IMG/VR virus record: IMGVR_UViG_3300025909_000016
Coordinates: 1-21,676 of that record
DNA: 21,676 bases
From: a virus
Strand: one strand, 5' to 3'
Shown here: positions 1 through 8,800 of the stretch, piece by piece
Position numbering within the stretch: the stretch's first letter is position 1
Layout of the letters: every line of letters starts with the position of its first letter
Translations under genes and position numbers: made by a program
Notes under the pieces: generated by a model
Databases searched by the model: none
What the model was told of the DNA's origin: nothing
The model's input: only the letters and a program-made list of their open reading frames with translations

Positions 1-1439
1 AGCAGCCGGTAAGTGTTAAAGACTTCGGCGCTCAATGCGATTGGAATGGTACGACAGGAACCGACGATACAGCTGCTATTCAGGCTGCAATCAACTATGT
101 CAACGGGAAGGGCGGCGGCAAAATTCTGATACCCGGCATGTCTAAATGCTCGGGCTCGCTGACTTGCGATGGAATGATCGACATTCAGTTCGTCGGCAGC
201 TCGTGGGTCCGTAACCTGATGGGTGTTTCTGGTCTGATATATACCGGGACCGGAGCGCGCTTCCTGTCTGCCCGTGGGACCAGCGGCTTCCGCCTCGACG
301 GTATAAGTGTCGCTCACACGAGCTCGTCGTTCACCGGGATCTTGGTGGATCTAACTGGATCGTCGGCGCAGAATACCCTCTTCTACGGTATTCGCAAATC
401 CCTGCTGGGAACCTTTAACGGCCCCACGTCCGCGACGTTGCTGTCTATCAACGGATCGGCAAACGGGTTGATTGAAGAGACATTATTCTCGGCCGGATCG
501 ATTCAGGTCCAACTGATAACCAGCGCCGCAACGCTTAACGACTTCTGCAATTCCGTCGAGATCCGAAAATGCACGTTTGCCGGCGCATCAGTGGCGACGA
601 TCAAGGGCGGCGGCCAGGGCATCACGCTCGATTCAAACACGTTCGAAGGATCGTCGACGACTGCGCCGATGGCGTGGGATTTTTCTGGCTGCCAAGCTCA
701 AGGCATTGCGGTAAGGGGCAACTGGCTAGGCGATGCCGCGGCCAATGGAACTTGGTTCGTTAACATGGGGCAGGTGTCAGGCTTCGTTTTCGAGAACAAT
801 TTCGTCGGCGGCAATACCGCGTTCACAACGGGCGCCGTTGATCTGACGGGATGCATCAGCTACTCGATCAAGGGAAATTTCTTCTTTTTCATGACGAACG
901 GAATCAGTGCGAACTCCGTTACGACTGGCGGGGAAATAAAGTCAAACTCATTTGTCTCGGTGACGAACCCGCTCGGCGCATCACCTGCGAACTTCTGCAA
1001 CACGGACCTATCAGGAAACTCGCCCTCTATCTCTGGGTTTAACGCATTAGGCAGCATCGGCGAATATCGATCCGCGACGGTTGGGGGCGGTGTTTCGCTG
1101 ACGAATATCGTTGCGGCGAACATCGCGTCTATCTCGCTTCCTCCTGGTGACTGGGACGTTTCCGGGGTTGTTCAATTCACGCCGGCAGCTTCCACAGTGA
1201 TGACCGGGCAGTTCGTGTCTATCAACACTGTATCCGCAACTACCGCGGGGCTAGGTGCGACTACTTCCATCATTGGCAATGTGCCAGCAGGGTCTGGAAG
1301 TACGCAAACTCCGTCTCCAGTCGTGCGCATAAGTGTTCTTGTTACGACGACGGTATATCTCGTTGCCGTTGCTGCGTTTAGCGTTAGCACGCTCACCGCA
1401 GGCGGCGTTATCCGTGCTCGCCGCGCCGTTCCTCTGTGA
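1..1439 (+). CDS. Tailspike / pectate-lyase-fold protein, 5' end outside window (spike 1)
   Basis: The reading frame is already open at base 3, so the gene starts upstream of the window; the first in-window ATG (138) lies inside the domain and is not the start. Bases 9-105 encode the typical beginning of a pectate-lyase-3 type right-handed beta-helix: VKDFGA, then TDDTAAIQAAINYVN. The middle is Gly/Asn/Ser/Thr-rich with short strand-turn repeats, as expected for a parallel beta-helix. From about base 1110 to the stop is a distinct C-terminal beta-sandwich tip (SLPPGDWDVSG early, VRISVLVTTTVYLVA and GGVIRARR late), a module seen at the ends of many phage tail proteins. The likely role is surface polysaccharide binding or depolymerisation by a trimeric spike. 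Base composition looks lower in G+C than the following genes, suggesting exchange. Catalytic residues cannot be assigned from sequence alone. Confidence 0.82.
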   Translation, partial: QPVSVKDFGAQCDWNGTTGTDDTAAIQAAINYVNGKGGGKILIPGMSKCSGSLTCDGMIDIQFVGSSWVRNLMGVSGLIYTGTGARFLSARGTSGFRLDGISVAHTSSSFTGILVDLTGSSAQNTLFYGIRKSLLGTFNGPTSATLLSINGSANGLIEETLFSAGSIQVQLITSAATLNDFCNSVEIRKCTFAGASVATIKGGGQGITLDSNTFEGSSTTAPMAWDFSGCQAQGIAVRGNWLGDAAANGTWFVNMGQVSGFVFENNFVGGNTAFTTGAVDLTGCISYSIKGNFFFFMTNGISANSVTTGGEIKSNSFVSVTNPLGASPANFCNTDLSGNSPSISGFNALGSIGEYRSATVGGGVSLTNIVAANIASISLPPGDWDVSGVVQFTPAASTVMTGQFVSINTVSATTAGLGATTSIIGNVPAGSGSTQTPSPVVRISVLVTTTVYLVAVAAFSVSTLTAGGVIRARRAVPL

Positions 1440-1463
1440 TCTAAGTAACCTAAGGAGCATTAG

Positions 1464-1691
1464 ATGCCCGCAACGAAGAAGAACCCGCATTTCTCAGAGT
1501 TGGCGACTGCGCCGACGACGTTGCCCGATCCGTTCGGCTTCCGTCGCGATGTGTCGGTTGCTCTGTCGCAGATCGCAGCAACGAGCAATGTGCTCCAGGC
1601 GAAGGCTTTGCGAGATTGGTTTATCGCCGTGGCGAATCAGGCTGATTTGATCGCTGGCGGCACTGGCTCGGGCGTGAGCGGCGGCATCTAA
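1464..1691 (+). CDS. Small hypothetical phage protein (75 aa)
   Basis: A 75-residue protein that I do not recognise. The start is supported by a good Shine-Dalgarno AAGGAG at 1452-1457, seven bases before the ATG. The stop overlaps the next start in a TAATG arrangement (1689-1693), so translation of the tail-hub gene is probably coupled to it. It has a polar, Lys-rich N-terminus, a predicted helical centre (about residues 27-62) and a Gly/Ser-rich flexible tail ending in GVSGGI. There is no signal peptide or membrane segment. Its place between a tailspike and the tail hub suggests a minor virion or tail assembly role, but that is inference only. Confidence 0.7.
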   Translation: MPATKKNPHFSELATAPTTLPDPFGFRRDVSVALSQIAATSNVLQAKALRDWFIAVANQADLIAGGTGSGVSGGI

Positions 1692-3397
1692 TGGCCCAGG
1701 TTCCGCTCGCGAACGTTCAGTACGTGCCGATCCCGTTGATGACGGGCGGCACTGTCACGACCGACGACGGGAATGTCCAAGGCGATTTCGCCGTGAATCT
1801 GCGTCTGCGCCAGATCCCGACGAAGGATAAGCCCGGAACATGCACGTCTCACGGCGGTCTGACGCAATGGGTAGCGTCGTCGCAGACTGGCGAGTCTGAC
1901 CGCGGCGGCATCCTCTGGAACGGGCTGATGTATCGCGTGCAGGGATCGTCGGTCTACTCGTACGACGCGAACGGCGTGCGGACTGGCATTGGCACCGTGG
2001 CGAATGATGGGCTGAAGGTGCGGCTCGATTACACGTTCGACAACCTCATTATCGTCAGCGCGGGCAAGCTCTATTACTATGCGCCCGATGGTTACGGTCA
2101 GATTACGTCTGTTGCGATCGCGAGCGGCGGCACTGGCTATGCGGTGAACGATACGATCACGCTCGGCGCGCTTGGTCTGTTCGCGACGCTGAAGGTAACG
2201 GCCGTGTCGGGCGGTGCGATCACGGCGGCGCAGGTTGTCACGAGCTTTCCGTTCCTGAACAAGTTCCGGCCGGTCAATCCGATCCCGCAGACGCTTTCGA
2301 GCGGCGGCGGCACTGGCGCGACGTTCAATGCGACGTGGACGAGCCTGACGAACTTCATTGTGGTCGACCTTACGTCTATCGGCATCACGAATGTGGTCGA
2401 TGCGGCTTTCATCGCCGGCTATGTGATGGTCACGGACGGAACGAGCGTCTATAACAGTTCGCTGGTGAACACGGCGTTCTTCCCTGGCTACTTCGGCAGC
2501 GCGGAATACGATCCGGACGGCATCTCGGCGATCTACAAGCTGAACAACCAGCTTTACGCGCTCGGGAAGAACACGACGCAGACGCTCGCGAACACGGGCG
2601 GCAACAATTTCCCGTTCACAGCGCAGCAGTCGTACACGTTCGACATCGGCTGTGTGTCGCGTCAGACGATGTGCTATTTCAATCGCACGCTCGCGTGGAT
2701 TGGTGGCGGCCGGAACATGCCCAATGGCGTGTGGATGCTGAACGGGAATCAGCCGGCGAAGATCAGCTCGGCCGCGGTCGATTACGAGCTCGCGCAGCTC
2801 AGCACGGATCAAATCGCGGTCGTCACGCTCGAGTCGATCTCGTTCGAAGACTCGGAACTGCTTTACGTGCATCTGCCGAACAAGACGCTGGTGTTCGATG
2901 CGACGGCTTCGACCGGGCTTGGACTGAAGTTCTGGACGCAACTGAACAGCGGCGCGACGAATGATGTGTTCTATCGCGCGCGCAACTTCGTGCGTTTCGC
3001 TGGCAAATGGCTGTGCGGCGACCTCGCAGACAACCGCGTCGGCTTCCTCGATGGCACGACTGGCGGGCATTACGGCGCGCCAGTCATGAATCGATCGACA
3101 AGCCCGATGGTGATGCTTCCGTTGGCGTCTGCGGGACTCCGATCGGCGGAACTGAAGTGCATCACAGGGCAGGCCGGCGACACGTCGCGCATCGCGTTCC
3201 GATACTCGCCGGATGGGATTCGGTGGTCTCCGGTTCGATACGCTTCTGCCGCGCCGCGTGGTGCATACGATCACCGTGTGCGCTGGCTGCCGGGCGGTCT
3301 GACGCGGAACAAGCTTCAAGTGCGCGTGGAGCACGTCACGACGCAGCATGTAACGTGGTTCGGTCTGGATCTCGAACTCGAACCTTTGGCGACCTGA
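1691..3397 (+). CDS. P22 gp10-like tail hub / packaged-DNA stabilisation protein with inserted domain
   Basis: 568 residues, against about 472 in P22 gp10, the hub that plugs the portal after packaging and forms the base for tailspikes. Shared features with gp10 include GLMYRVQGSSVY (about 78-89), DPDGISAIYKLNNQLYALG (274-292), and a run in which ISFEDSELLYVHLPNKTLVFD matches gp10's pattern of an acidic residue, HLP, and V(F/Y)DA; then NDVFYRAR and CGD. The C-terminus (SAAPRGAYDHRVRWLPGG and following) also matches the gp10 end. About 80 extra residues (roughly 139-220) containing two GGTG-type motifs (ASGGTGYAVND and SSGGGTGATFNATW) account for the larger size. This is a separate small beta domain found in many phage structural proteins. 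The start codon shares an A with the preceding stop. Confidence 0.85.
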   Translation: MAQVPLANVQYVPIPLMTGGTVTTDDGNVQGDFAVNLRLRQIPTKDKPGTCTSHGGLTQWVASSQTGESDRGGILWNGLMYRVQGSSVYSYDANGVRTGIGTVANDGLKVRLDYTFDNLIIVSAGKLYYYAPDGYGQITSVAIASGGTGYAVNDTITLGALGLFATLKVTAVSGGAITAAQVVTSFPFLNKFRPVNPIPQTLSSGGGTGATFNATWTSLTNFIVVDLTSIGITNVVDAAFIAGYVMVTDGTSVYNSSLVNTAFFPGYFGSAEYDPDGISAIYKLNNQLYALGKNTTQTLANTGGNNFPFTAQQSYTFDIGCVSRQTMCYFNRTLAWIGGGRNMPNGVWMLNGNQPAKISSAAVDYELAQLSTDQIAVVTLESISFEDSELLYVHLPNKTLVFDATASTGLGLKFWTQLNSGATNDVFYRARNFVRFAGKWLCGDLADNRVGFLDGTTGGHYGAPVMNRSTSPMVMLPLASAGLRSAELKCITGQAGDTSRIAFRYSPDGIRWSPVRYASAAPRGAYDHRVRWLPGGLTRNKLQVRVEHVTTQHVTWFGLDLELEPLAT

Positions 3398-3398
3398 C

Positions 3399-3812
3399 AT
3401 GGCGAATCTCACGCGCGTTCCGCAGATGTTCCTGACCGCCGCTCTGAACGGCGATTCGGGCGTTGCGGACGCAATCGGAAACGTCGTGAACGGATCGGCG
3501 ATGAATGGTTACGATCCGCAACCGTCAACCGGCACCGCTTCGGGTGTGTGGGCGTCGATCGGGACGTTGATATATGTAGAAATTACCCTGACAATTACGG
3601 TATCTGCAAAACCTTCAGTACAACTTCCGTTTATCCACCAAGGGCTAAGCGACCAGAGAGCGGTGATTCCTGGCGCATCGACCGCGGGTGTCATGGTTTC
3701 AGGTGTTGTCGGCCCGGAATCGTCGGTATTGACATTGAGCCGTTACGACGGCGCTGCGTTGGGTGCAGGAACCTACTTTCTATCTGGATGCTATGAATCT
3801 TCGGTGGGGTGA
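3399..3812 (+). CDS. Hypothetical beta-rich virion protein (137 aa)
   Basis: Not recognised. The ATG lies one base after the gp10-like stop and the stop is three bases before the gp7-like start, so it sits inside the virion operon. The protein has no signal peptide and reads as mostly beta-strand with Gly/Ser turns (for example VMVSGVVGPESSVLTLSRYDGA). The first 55 residues look like the neighbouring genes in base use. From about base 3565 the DNA becomes clearly richer in A+T: by hand count about 64 % G+C in 3401-3500 and 44 % in 3561-3660. This suggests a joined-on C-terminal domain. Such a layout would fit a small tail or decoration protein with an exchangeable outer domain, but no function is shown. 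Confidence 0.65.
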   Translation: MANLTRVPQMFLTAALNGDSGVADAIGNVVNGSAMNGYDPQPSTGTASGVWASIGTLIYVEITLTITVSAKPSVQLPFIHQGLSDQRAVIPGASTAGVMVSGVVGPESSVLTLSRYDGAALGAGTYFLSGCYESSVG

Positions 3813-3815
3813 CCT

Positions 3816-4499
3816 ATGGTAGCAGCAGCAATCGGGGCGACCGCTGTTGCAGGCGTGGCAAGCTCTGCCATGTCGGCCAGTGCAGCAAGCGACGCGGCCG
3901 ACGCTCAGTCGCAGGCCGCACAAAACAATCTCGAACTCGCTCAGCAGCAATACAACACGCTTCAGGGGCAGATTCAGCCCTATCTCGCGGCCGGTCAGAT
4001 TGGGCTTCAGGGATACGGCGATCTGCTCGGCGCGAACGGCACTGACGCCCAAGGCGCGGCGATCAATCAGATCAAGTCCGGCGCGCAATATCAGGGCAAC
4101 ATCCAGACGGCGAACGAGAACATTCTGGCGAACGCATCGGCAACGGGCGGATTGCGCGGCTCGAACACGAGCAACATTCTCGGCAACACAGCGATTTCGA
4201 CGCTGAATGGCCTCATCAGCAGCAAGCTCGCGGGCTACGGGAACCTGATCGGCGCCGGCCAGAGCGCGCTCGCGACATCGAACGGCGTCAGCAGCAACTT
4301 CCAGAATGCGGCGACCGCGGCAAACAACCAGACGGCCAACGCCGCAACGTCTCAGGCTGGCTCCCTCGCGAACTCGTTCAATTCCGGGCTCGGTGCGATC
4401 ACGCAGGGGATCAACGCATATTCGACGCAGGGCGCGGCTAACAACGCCACATACGGAACGACCGCCTCGGGCAATCCGATCTATTTTACGGGGACGTAA
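3816..4499 (+). CDS. P22 gp7-like ejection (DNA transfer) protein
   Basis: 227 residues, close to P22 gp7 (229). The most telling part is residues 109-120, ATGGLRGSNTSN, followed by a stretch ending in GYGNLIGAGQSAL; P22 gp7 has ATGGL, TSNQL and NYQNLANIGLGAL at matching places. The N-terminus (1-25) is hydrophobic Ala/Gly/Ser, as for a protein that later enters membranes; P22 gp7 has a cleaved N-terminal propeptide, but no cleavage site can be assigned here. Residues 25-60 are Gln/Ala-rich and probably helical (NNLELAQQQYNTLQ). In P22, gp7 leaves the capsid with gp16 and gp20 to help DNA cross the envelope. The next gene starts directly after the stop codon, with no spacer. Confidence 0.75.
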   Translation: MVAAAIGATAVAGVASSAMSASAASDAADAQSQAAQNNLELAQQQYNTLQGQIQPYLAAGQIGLQGYGDLLGANGTDAQGAAINQIKSGAQYQGNIQTANENILANASATGGLRGSNTSNILGNTAISTLNGLISSKLAGYGNLIGAGQSALATSNGVSSNFQNAATAANNQTANAATSQAGSLANSFNSGLGAITQGINAYSTQGAANNATYGTTASGNPIYFTGT

Positions 4500-5861
4500 A
4501 TGGCCGATCTCATCGACTTCTCGAACATCGGCAAGGGCATCGACACGCAGATGGCCAATGCCGCGCTGAATGGCCAGCAGATCGGCGCGAACTTGGCGAC
4601 GGCCGGATCTCGTATCGACGCGACGAACGCCGCGAATGCTGCGACCGTCTCGAACGCCGGCCTCCAGGTGAACAACAACAACCGGCAGCGCAATTTCCAG
4701 ATGGAATCTGCCGCGCTGTCGGCGAATCCGAACGCCTCGACGGCTGATTGGCAAGCGCTCGCGCAGAAGTATCCCGAATATGCGCAGCAGGTGAACCAGA
4801 ACACGAATCAGCAGCAAACGAACTGGGTGAACCTGCGCCAGCGCATGTCGTCCGATGCTGTGGCGACCGTGGCAGGTATGCAGGCGCGGCTGCTGGCGAA
4901 CGATGTGCCGGGCGCGCTCGATCTGCTCGAACAACGCGCGGTGCGTCAGGAGAACGCGGGCGACGCGGCCGGCGCGGCGCAGACGCGATCGTTCGAAAAC
5001 CTGATCAAGACGCAGCCCGAGCAAGCGAAGCAAGTCGCATCGAGCATTCTGAACGCAGGCAGCGCGAACAGTGCGGGGGATTTGTATGCGAACCAAGCCA
5101 ATCAGGCCGCTGCGACAGTTGCGCAGAACACTGTCCCGGCAAGCATCGCAAAGGCGAATGCAGGTGCTTCTGTGGCTGGAACACAAGCCCAATACGCCCC
5201 GGCGCAGGCCCAAGCGGGAATCAATGCGACTCAGGCTGGAACCGCGCTGACGCAGGCACAAACCGGCCTCACGAATCAGCAGATCACGGCGCCGCCCGCG
5301 GCGATCGCGGCCGCTCAGCCAGAATACACAGCCGGTCAATCGAACCAGCAGCTCTCCGACCAGTCCGGCGAGCTCGCGAACGCATTCAGCACGATCGAGA
5401 ACGGCGGCACGAGTGGCGTACTCGGCGCCACGTGGGATCAGGCTCAGCGCCGTTGGACTGGCGATACGTCGCGCTTGCAGCAGCTTCGGCAGGAAGCGGC
5501 ATCGCTCGTCACGCAGGCAGAGACCGCGAGCATGGTCAACGGCAACTTCACGGACGCTGCGACCGCGCGCGCGGTGCAGAACGTGCCGGCCGTGACCGAC
5601 AGCCCGCAAGCATGGGCGAAATACCTGCAAGCGCGTCAGAAGTTCCTCGCCTCGAAAGCGGCATGGTCGAATGCTCGAGGCGATTGGGCGCGTAGCAATA
5701 ACGGTTCGTTCGGTCCTGCGTATCGCGACTTCACCGTGCAGCTTCCGAACGGTCAATCGGCGTTCGTAAAGTCAGGTGACAGCTTCACGCAGTTCTCGAA
5801 AAAGGCGGCTCCGAGCTACTACACGGAACCCGGCGCACAATCTTTCGACCCGACGAAATGA
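4500..5861 (+). CDS. P22 gp20-like ejection (DNA transfer) protein
   Basis: 453 residues, similar in length to P22 gp20 (471) and in the same gp7-gp20-gp16 gene order. The assignment rests mainly on order, size and composition: Ala/Gln/Asn-rich, few aromatics, long predicted helices, and no signal or membrane segment. Residues about 210-275 form an Ala-Gln-Thr repeat-like helix (AQAQAGINATQAGTALTQAQ is typical), and residues 280-300 are a Pro/Ala linker. The C-terminus (about 385-453) is more globular. The predicted role is as a virion-internal protein injected with the genome to build part of the trans-envelope conduit. The start directly abuts the upstream stop (4497-4499) and the 3' end overlaps the next ATG as ATGA. 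Confidence 0.62.
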   Translation: MADLIDFSNIGKGIDTQMANAALNGQQIGANLATAGSRIDATNAANAATVSNAGLQVNNNNRQRNFQMESAALSANPNASTADWQALAQKYPEYAQQVNQNTNQQQTNWVNLRQRMSSDAVATVAGMQARLLANDVPGALDLLEQRAVRQENAGDAAGAAQTRSFENLIKTQPEQAKQVASSILNAGSANSAGDLYANQANQAAATVAQNTVPASIAKANAGASVAGTQAQYAPAQAQAGINATQAGTALTQAQTGLTNQQITAPPAAIAAAQPEYTAGQSNQQLSDQSGELANAFSTIENGGTSGVLGATWDQAQRRWTGDTSRLQQLRQEAASLVTQAETASMVNGNFTDAATARAVQNVPAVTDSPQAWAKYLQARQKFLASKAAWSNARGDWARSNNGSFGPAYRDFTVQLPNGQSAFVKSGDSFTQFSKKAAPSYYTEPGAQSFDPTK

Positions 5862-8800
5862 GCCAATACGACGCAACGAAGTTTCCGACCAGCTACAAGG
5901 ATCCGGTCTACGCAGCGGCCGACGAGGCTGCGTCGGCGGCGGCCGGGATTCCGCCCGGCTTGCTGACGAGCATTCGTGTCGCCGGCGAGAAGTCGAACGC
6001 CAATCAGACGAGCAGTGCCGGCGCTCAATCTCCCTATCAGGTGACGCCGGCGACTCGAGATCTGCTGATCAAGAAGTACAACATCGATCCATATTCGTCG
6101 CCCGAAGCCGCGGCGCTCGGCGCTGCGTATCTGCTGAAAGAGGGCATCCAGCGCACGGGAAGTGCGGCCGGCGCGGTGACTCAGTACATCGGCGGCACCG
6201 ATCCGTCGAACTGGGGCGGTCAGACGCGCGCGTACACGAACCGTGTGATGTCGCACTTCACGAAGGGCGGCGGAACTGACACGCCCGATGCGCAGCCGAT
6301 GCAACCGCAGACGTTGCCGAGCGCGGCATCGTATGGCCTCGATCCGACTGTTGCAGGCGTGAATCAATCCTCGACGACGCAGCCGGTGAATGTGAGCCTA
6401 CCGCAACCTTCCGTGGCTCCTGGCGCTGGTCCGAATGCGCAGATCGTCGCCGACTACAACGCCGGCCGTCTGTCTCCCGAAGACATGAAGGCCGTCGAGC
6501 AGCGTGCGTCGAAGATCGGCATTGATCCGAGCCAGTTGCAAGCGCCGTCAACCGTCGGCGCGTCACAAGCCAATGCTGGCGCGGCTCAGACGCAAGATCC
6601 AGCATCTTCAAACGCCAACCCGTCGGCGAAGACGATCGGCCCGCAAACGCTCGCCGCGATGCAGAACGGCACGCTCACGCCCGATCAGCTCGCCGTGGTA
6701 AAGAAAGGCCTCGCGGATGGCTCGCTCACGATGCCCGCGAACGCTCCGGCGCAGCAGCCGCAGCAAGACAATAGCTGGTCTCCGCTCGGTGGCGTGGCGG
6801 ATAGTTCGATGCCGACCAAGCCGATGACGCCGACGACAGCGGCGCAGAACGGTTCCACATGGTCCGACATCGCCGAAAAGGGCGTCGGTGGCGTCGCATC
6901 CGGGCTTCTGAACATCGCCGCTGCCGGTGGTCGTCTCGTCGGTGCGAACGATTTCGCCGATCAGGCGGTGAACGCGCGCAAGCAGGTCGAAGCGCAGGTC
7001 GAGCGCGACACGAATCACTCTCTCGCGGGCAAGGTAGCAGGCGTCGTCGGCGAAGCACTTCCGTATGTTTCGGCTGGCGGCGCATCGCTTCCGACCGCTG
7101 TCGCCGGTGGCGCTGTGGCCGGCGCAGTGCCTGCCATCGCTGAGAACAAATCGGGCGCAGAGATCGCGCGCGACGCTGCTGTAGGCGGTGCGGCCGGTGC
7201 GGCTGGCTTGGGCCTCGGCAAAGTGGCCGGAACGGCTGTCTCCTCGCTCGCTGAGAATCCGACCATCGCGAAAGCCATTCAGAAGGCGCAGGGATGGTTC
7301 GGCAAGTCGCCGTCTGCTGCGACGGCTACTTCCGCCGCTGGCAATGCAGCTGATGCGCACGTTGCGGCCGACATCGCGCACGCATCCGGGCAGACGCCCG
7401 ATCAACTGGCGACGAAGCTTGAAACGGCACCGGCACCGCAGACGCCAGGCTACACGCCGACCGCCGCCGAGCTCGCGAACGATGCGAACGTGACGACCGT
7501 TCAGAAGGCGAGCACGAACGCGAATCCGTCGACGTTCGCCAATGCCAGCGCGGACAATGACGCCGCGATCGCGAATCAACTGGCGCAGCATGGCCCGCAG
7601 GCTAATCCGGGCGCGCCGGCCAATCCGCAGGCTGTCGAGCAAGCGGCCGAAGCAGCAGCGCAAAAGAGCGACGCGCTCGCCGCGCAGGGTGCGGCCGAAG
7701 TGAAGCCGCTCGATACGACCATCGCGCAGAAGTTGCAGACGCCGCAATTCGAAGCGCCGGTCAAGCTCGCGCAACGCATGGCGCGCGATGAAGGCTCGAC
7801 CGTGTTTGACGATCTGCAGAAGGCGCGACAAGCCGATGCGGCTAATACGCTCGAGCAGATCATCGGCACGCCTGAGCAGCTCGAAGCGATGAAAGCGGCG
7901 CGCGGTGCGCAGGCGGCTGATGACTTTCTGTCTGCGAGCGCCGGAATCCCGACTGACACGCCGGGATTGAAGTCGATTCTTGAGCGCCCGACTGTGAAAC
8001 AAGCGCTCGCGAGTGCCGCAACCGATTCTCTTGATCGGGGCGAAGGCGCGCTCGTGAATAACGGAACGATTTCCGGGCGCGGTCTCCTCAACGTCAAATC
8101 TTCGATCGACGATCTGATCAGCAAGGCGGCGCAGGCCGGCGAATCTGGCAAGGTGAAAACGCTTCAGACGCTGAAGAACGACTATGTGAACGTGCTGGAT
8201 AGCGCGATCCCCGATTACGCCAAGGCGCGGGCGAACTACGCAGCCGCGTCCGGGCCAATCGACGCCATGCAATCGGTTCAGCAGCGGCTTTACAGTGCGA
8301 TCGACCCGGTATCGAAAGAAGTCGATCCGGGCAAGCTGGTGTCCGCAATCAACAGCATCAAGGCGGAACAGATGAAGCCGGGCATTCGGCCGGCTGATAA
8401 GGTCGATCCGACGACGCTTGACGCGCTGACCGATCTCGCGCGCCACCTGGAGAACAAGAACGACCTCACCGGACTACCCGGCGAAGGGCAGGAATACATC
8501 CGCCGCGCGCTGGCATCTAGCGAGAAGCACGCGGGCGCGCAGGCTGAGTTCCACAAGATCCTCGACGCTCAATCGCCGGCGTACAAGGAACTGCACGAAT
8601 CGCACGCGCAACAGGTCGGCGCGATCGAGTCGCAGAAGGCCAGTCAGACGGCACTCGCACAGGCTGAAGAAGCGATCCAGAACGCCGATTCTCCGAGCGG
8701 ATTGAAAGCGCTCGACAAGCTGCTGCCGAACATGGAAGCCGCCGACCGCGCCAAGGCGATTGCACTGCGCCAGCAGAAGGCGCGCGAGCTCGCAATGTCC

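Noticed and set aside
1688-8446. Very long open frames on the minus strand (about 574, 658 and 612 codons) opposite the hub and ejection genes
   Set aside because: They are Arg-rich mirror frames produced by strong codon bias at high G+C, have no fold signal or ribosome sites, and lie antisense to well-supported genes.
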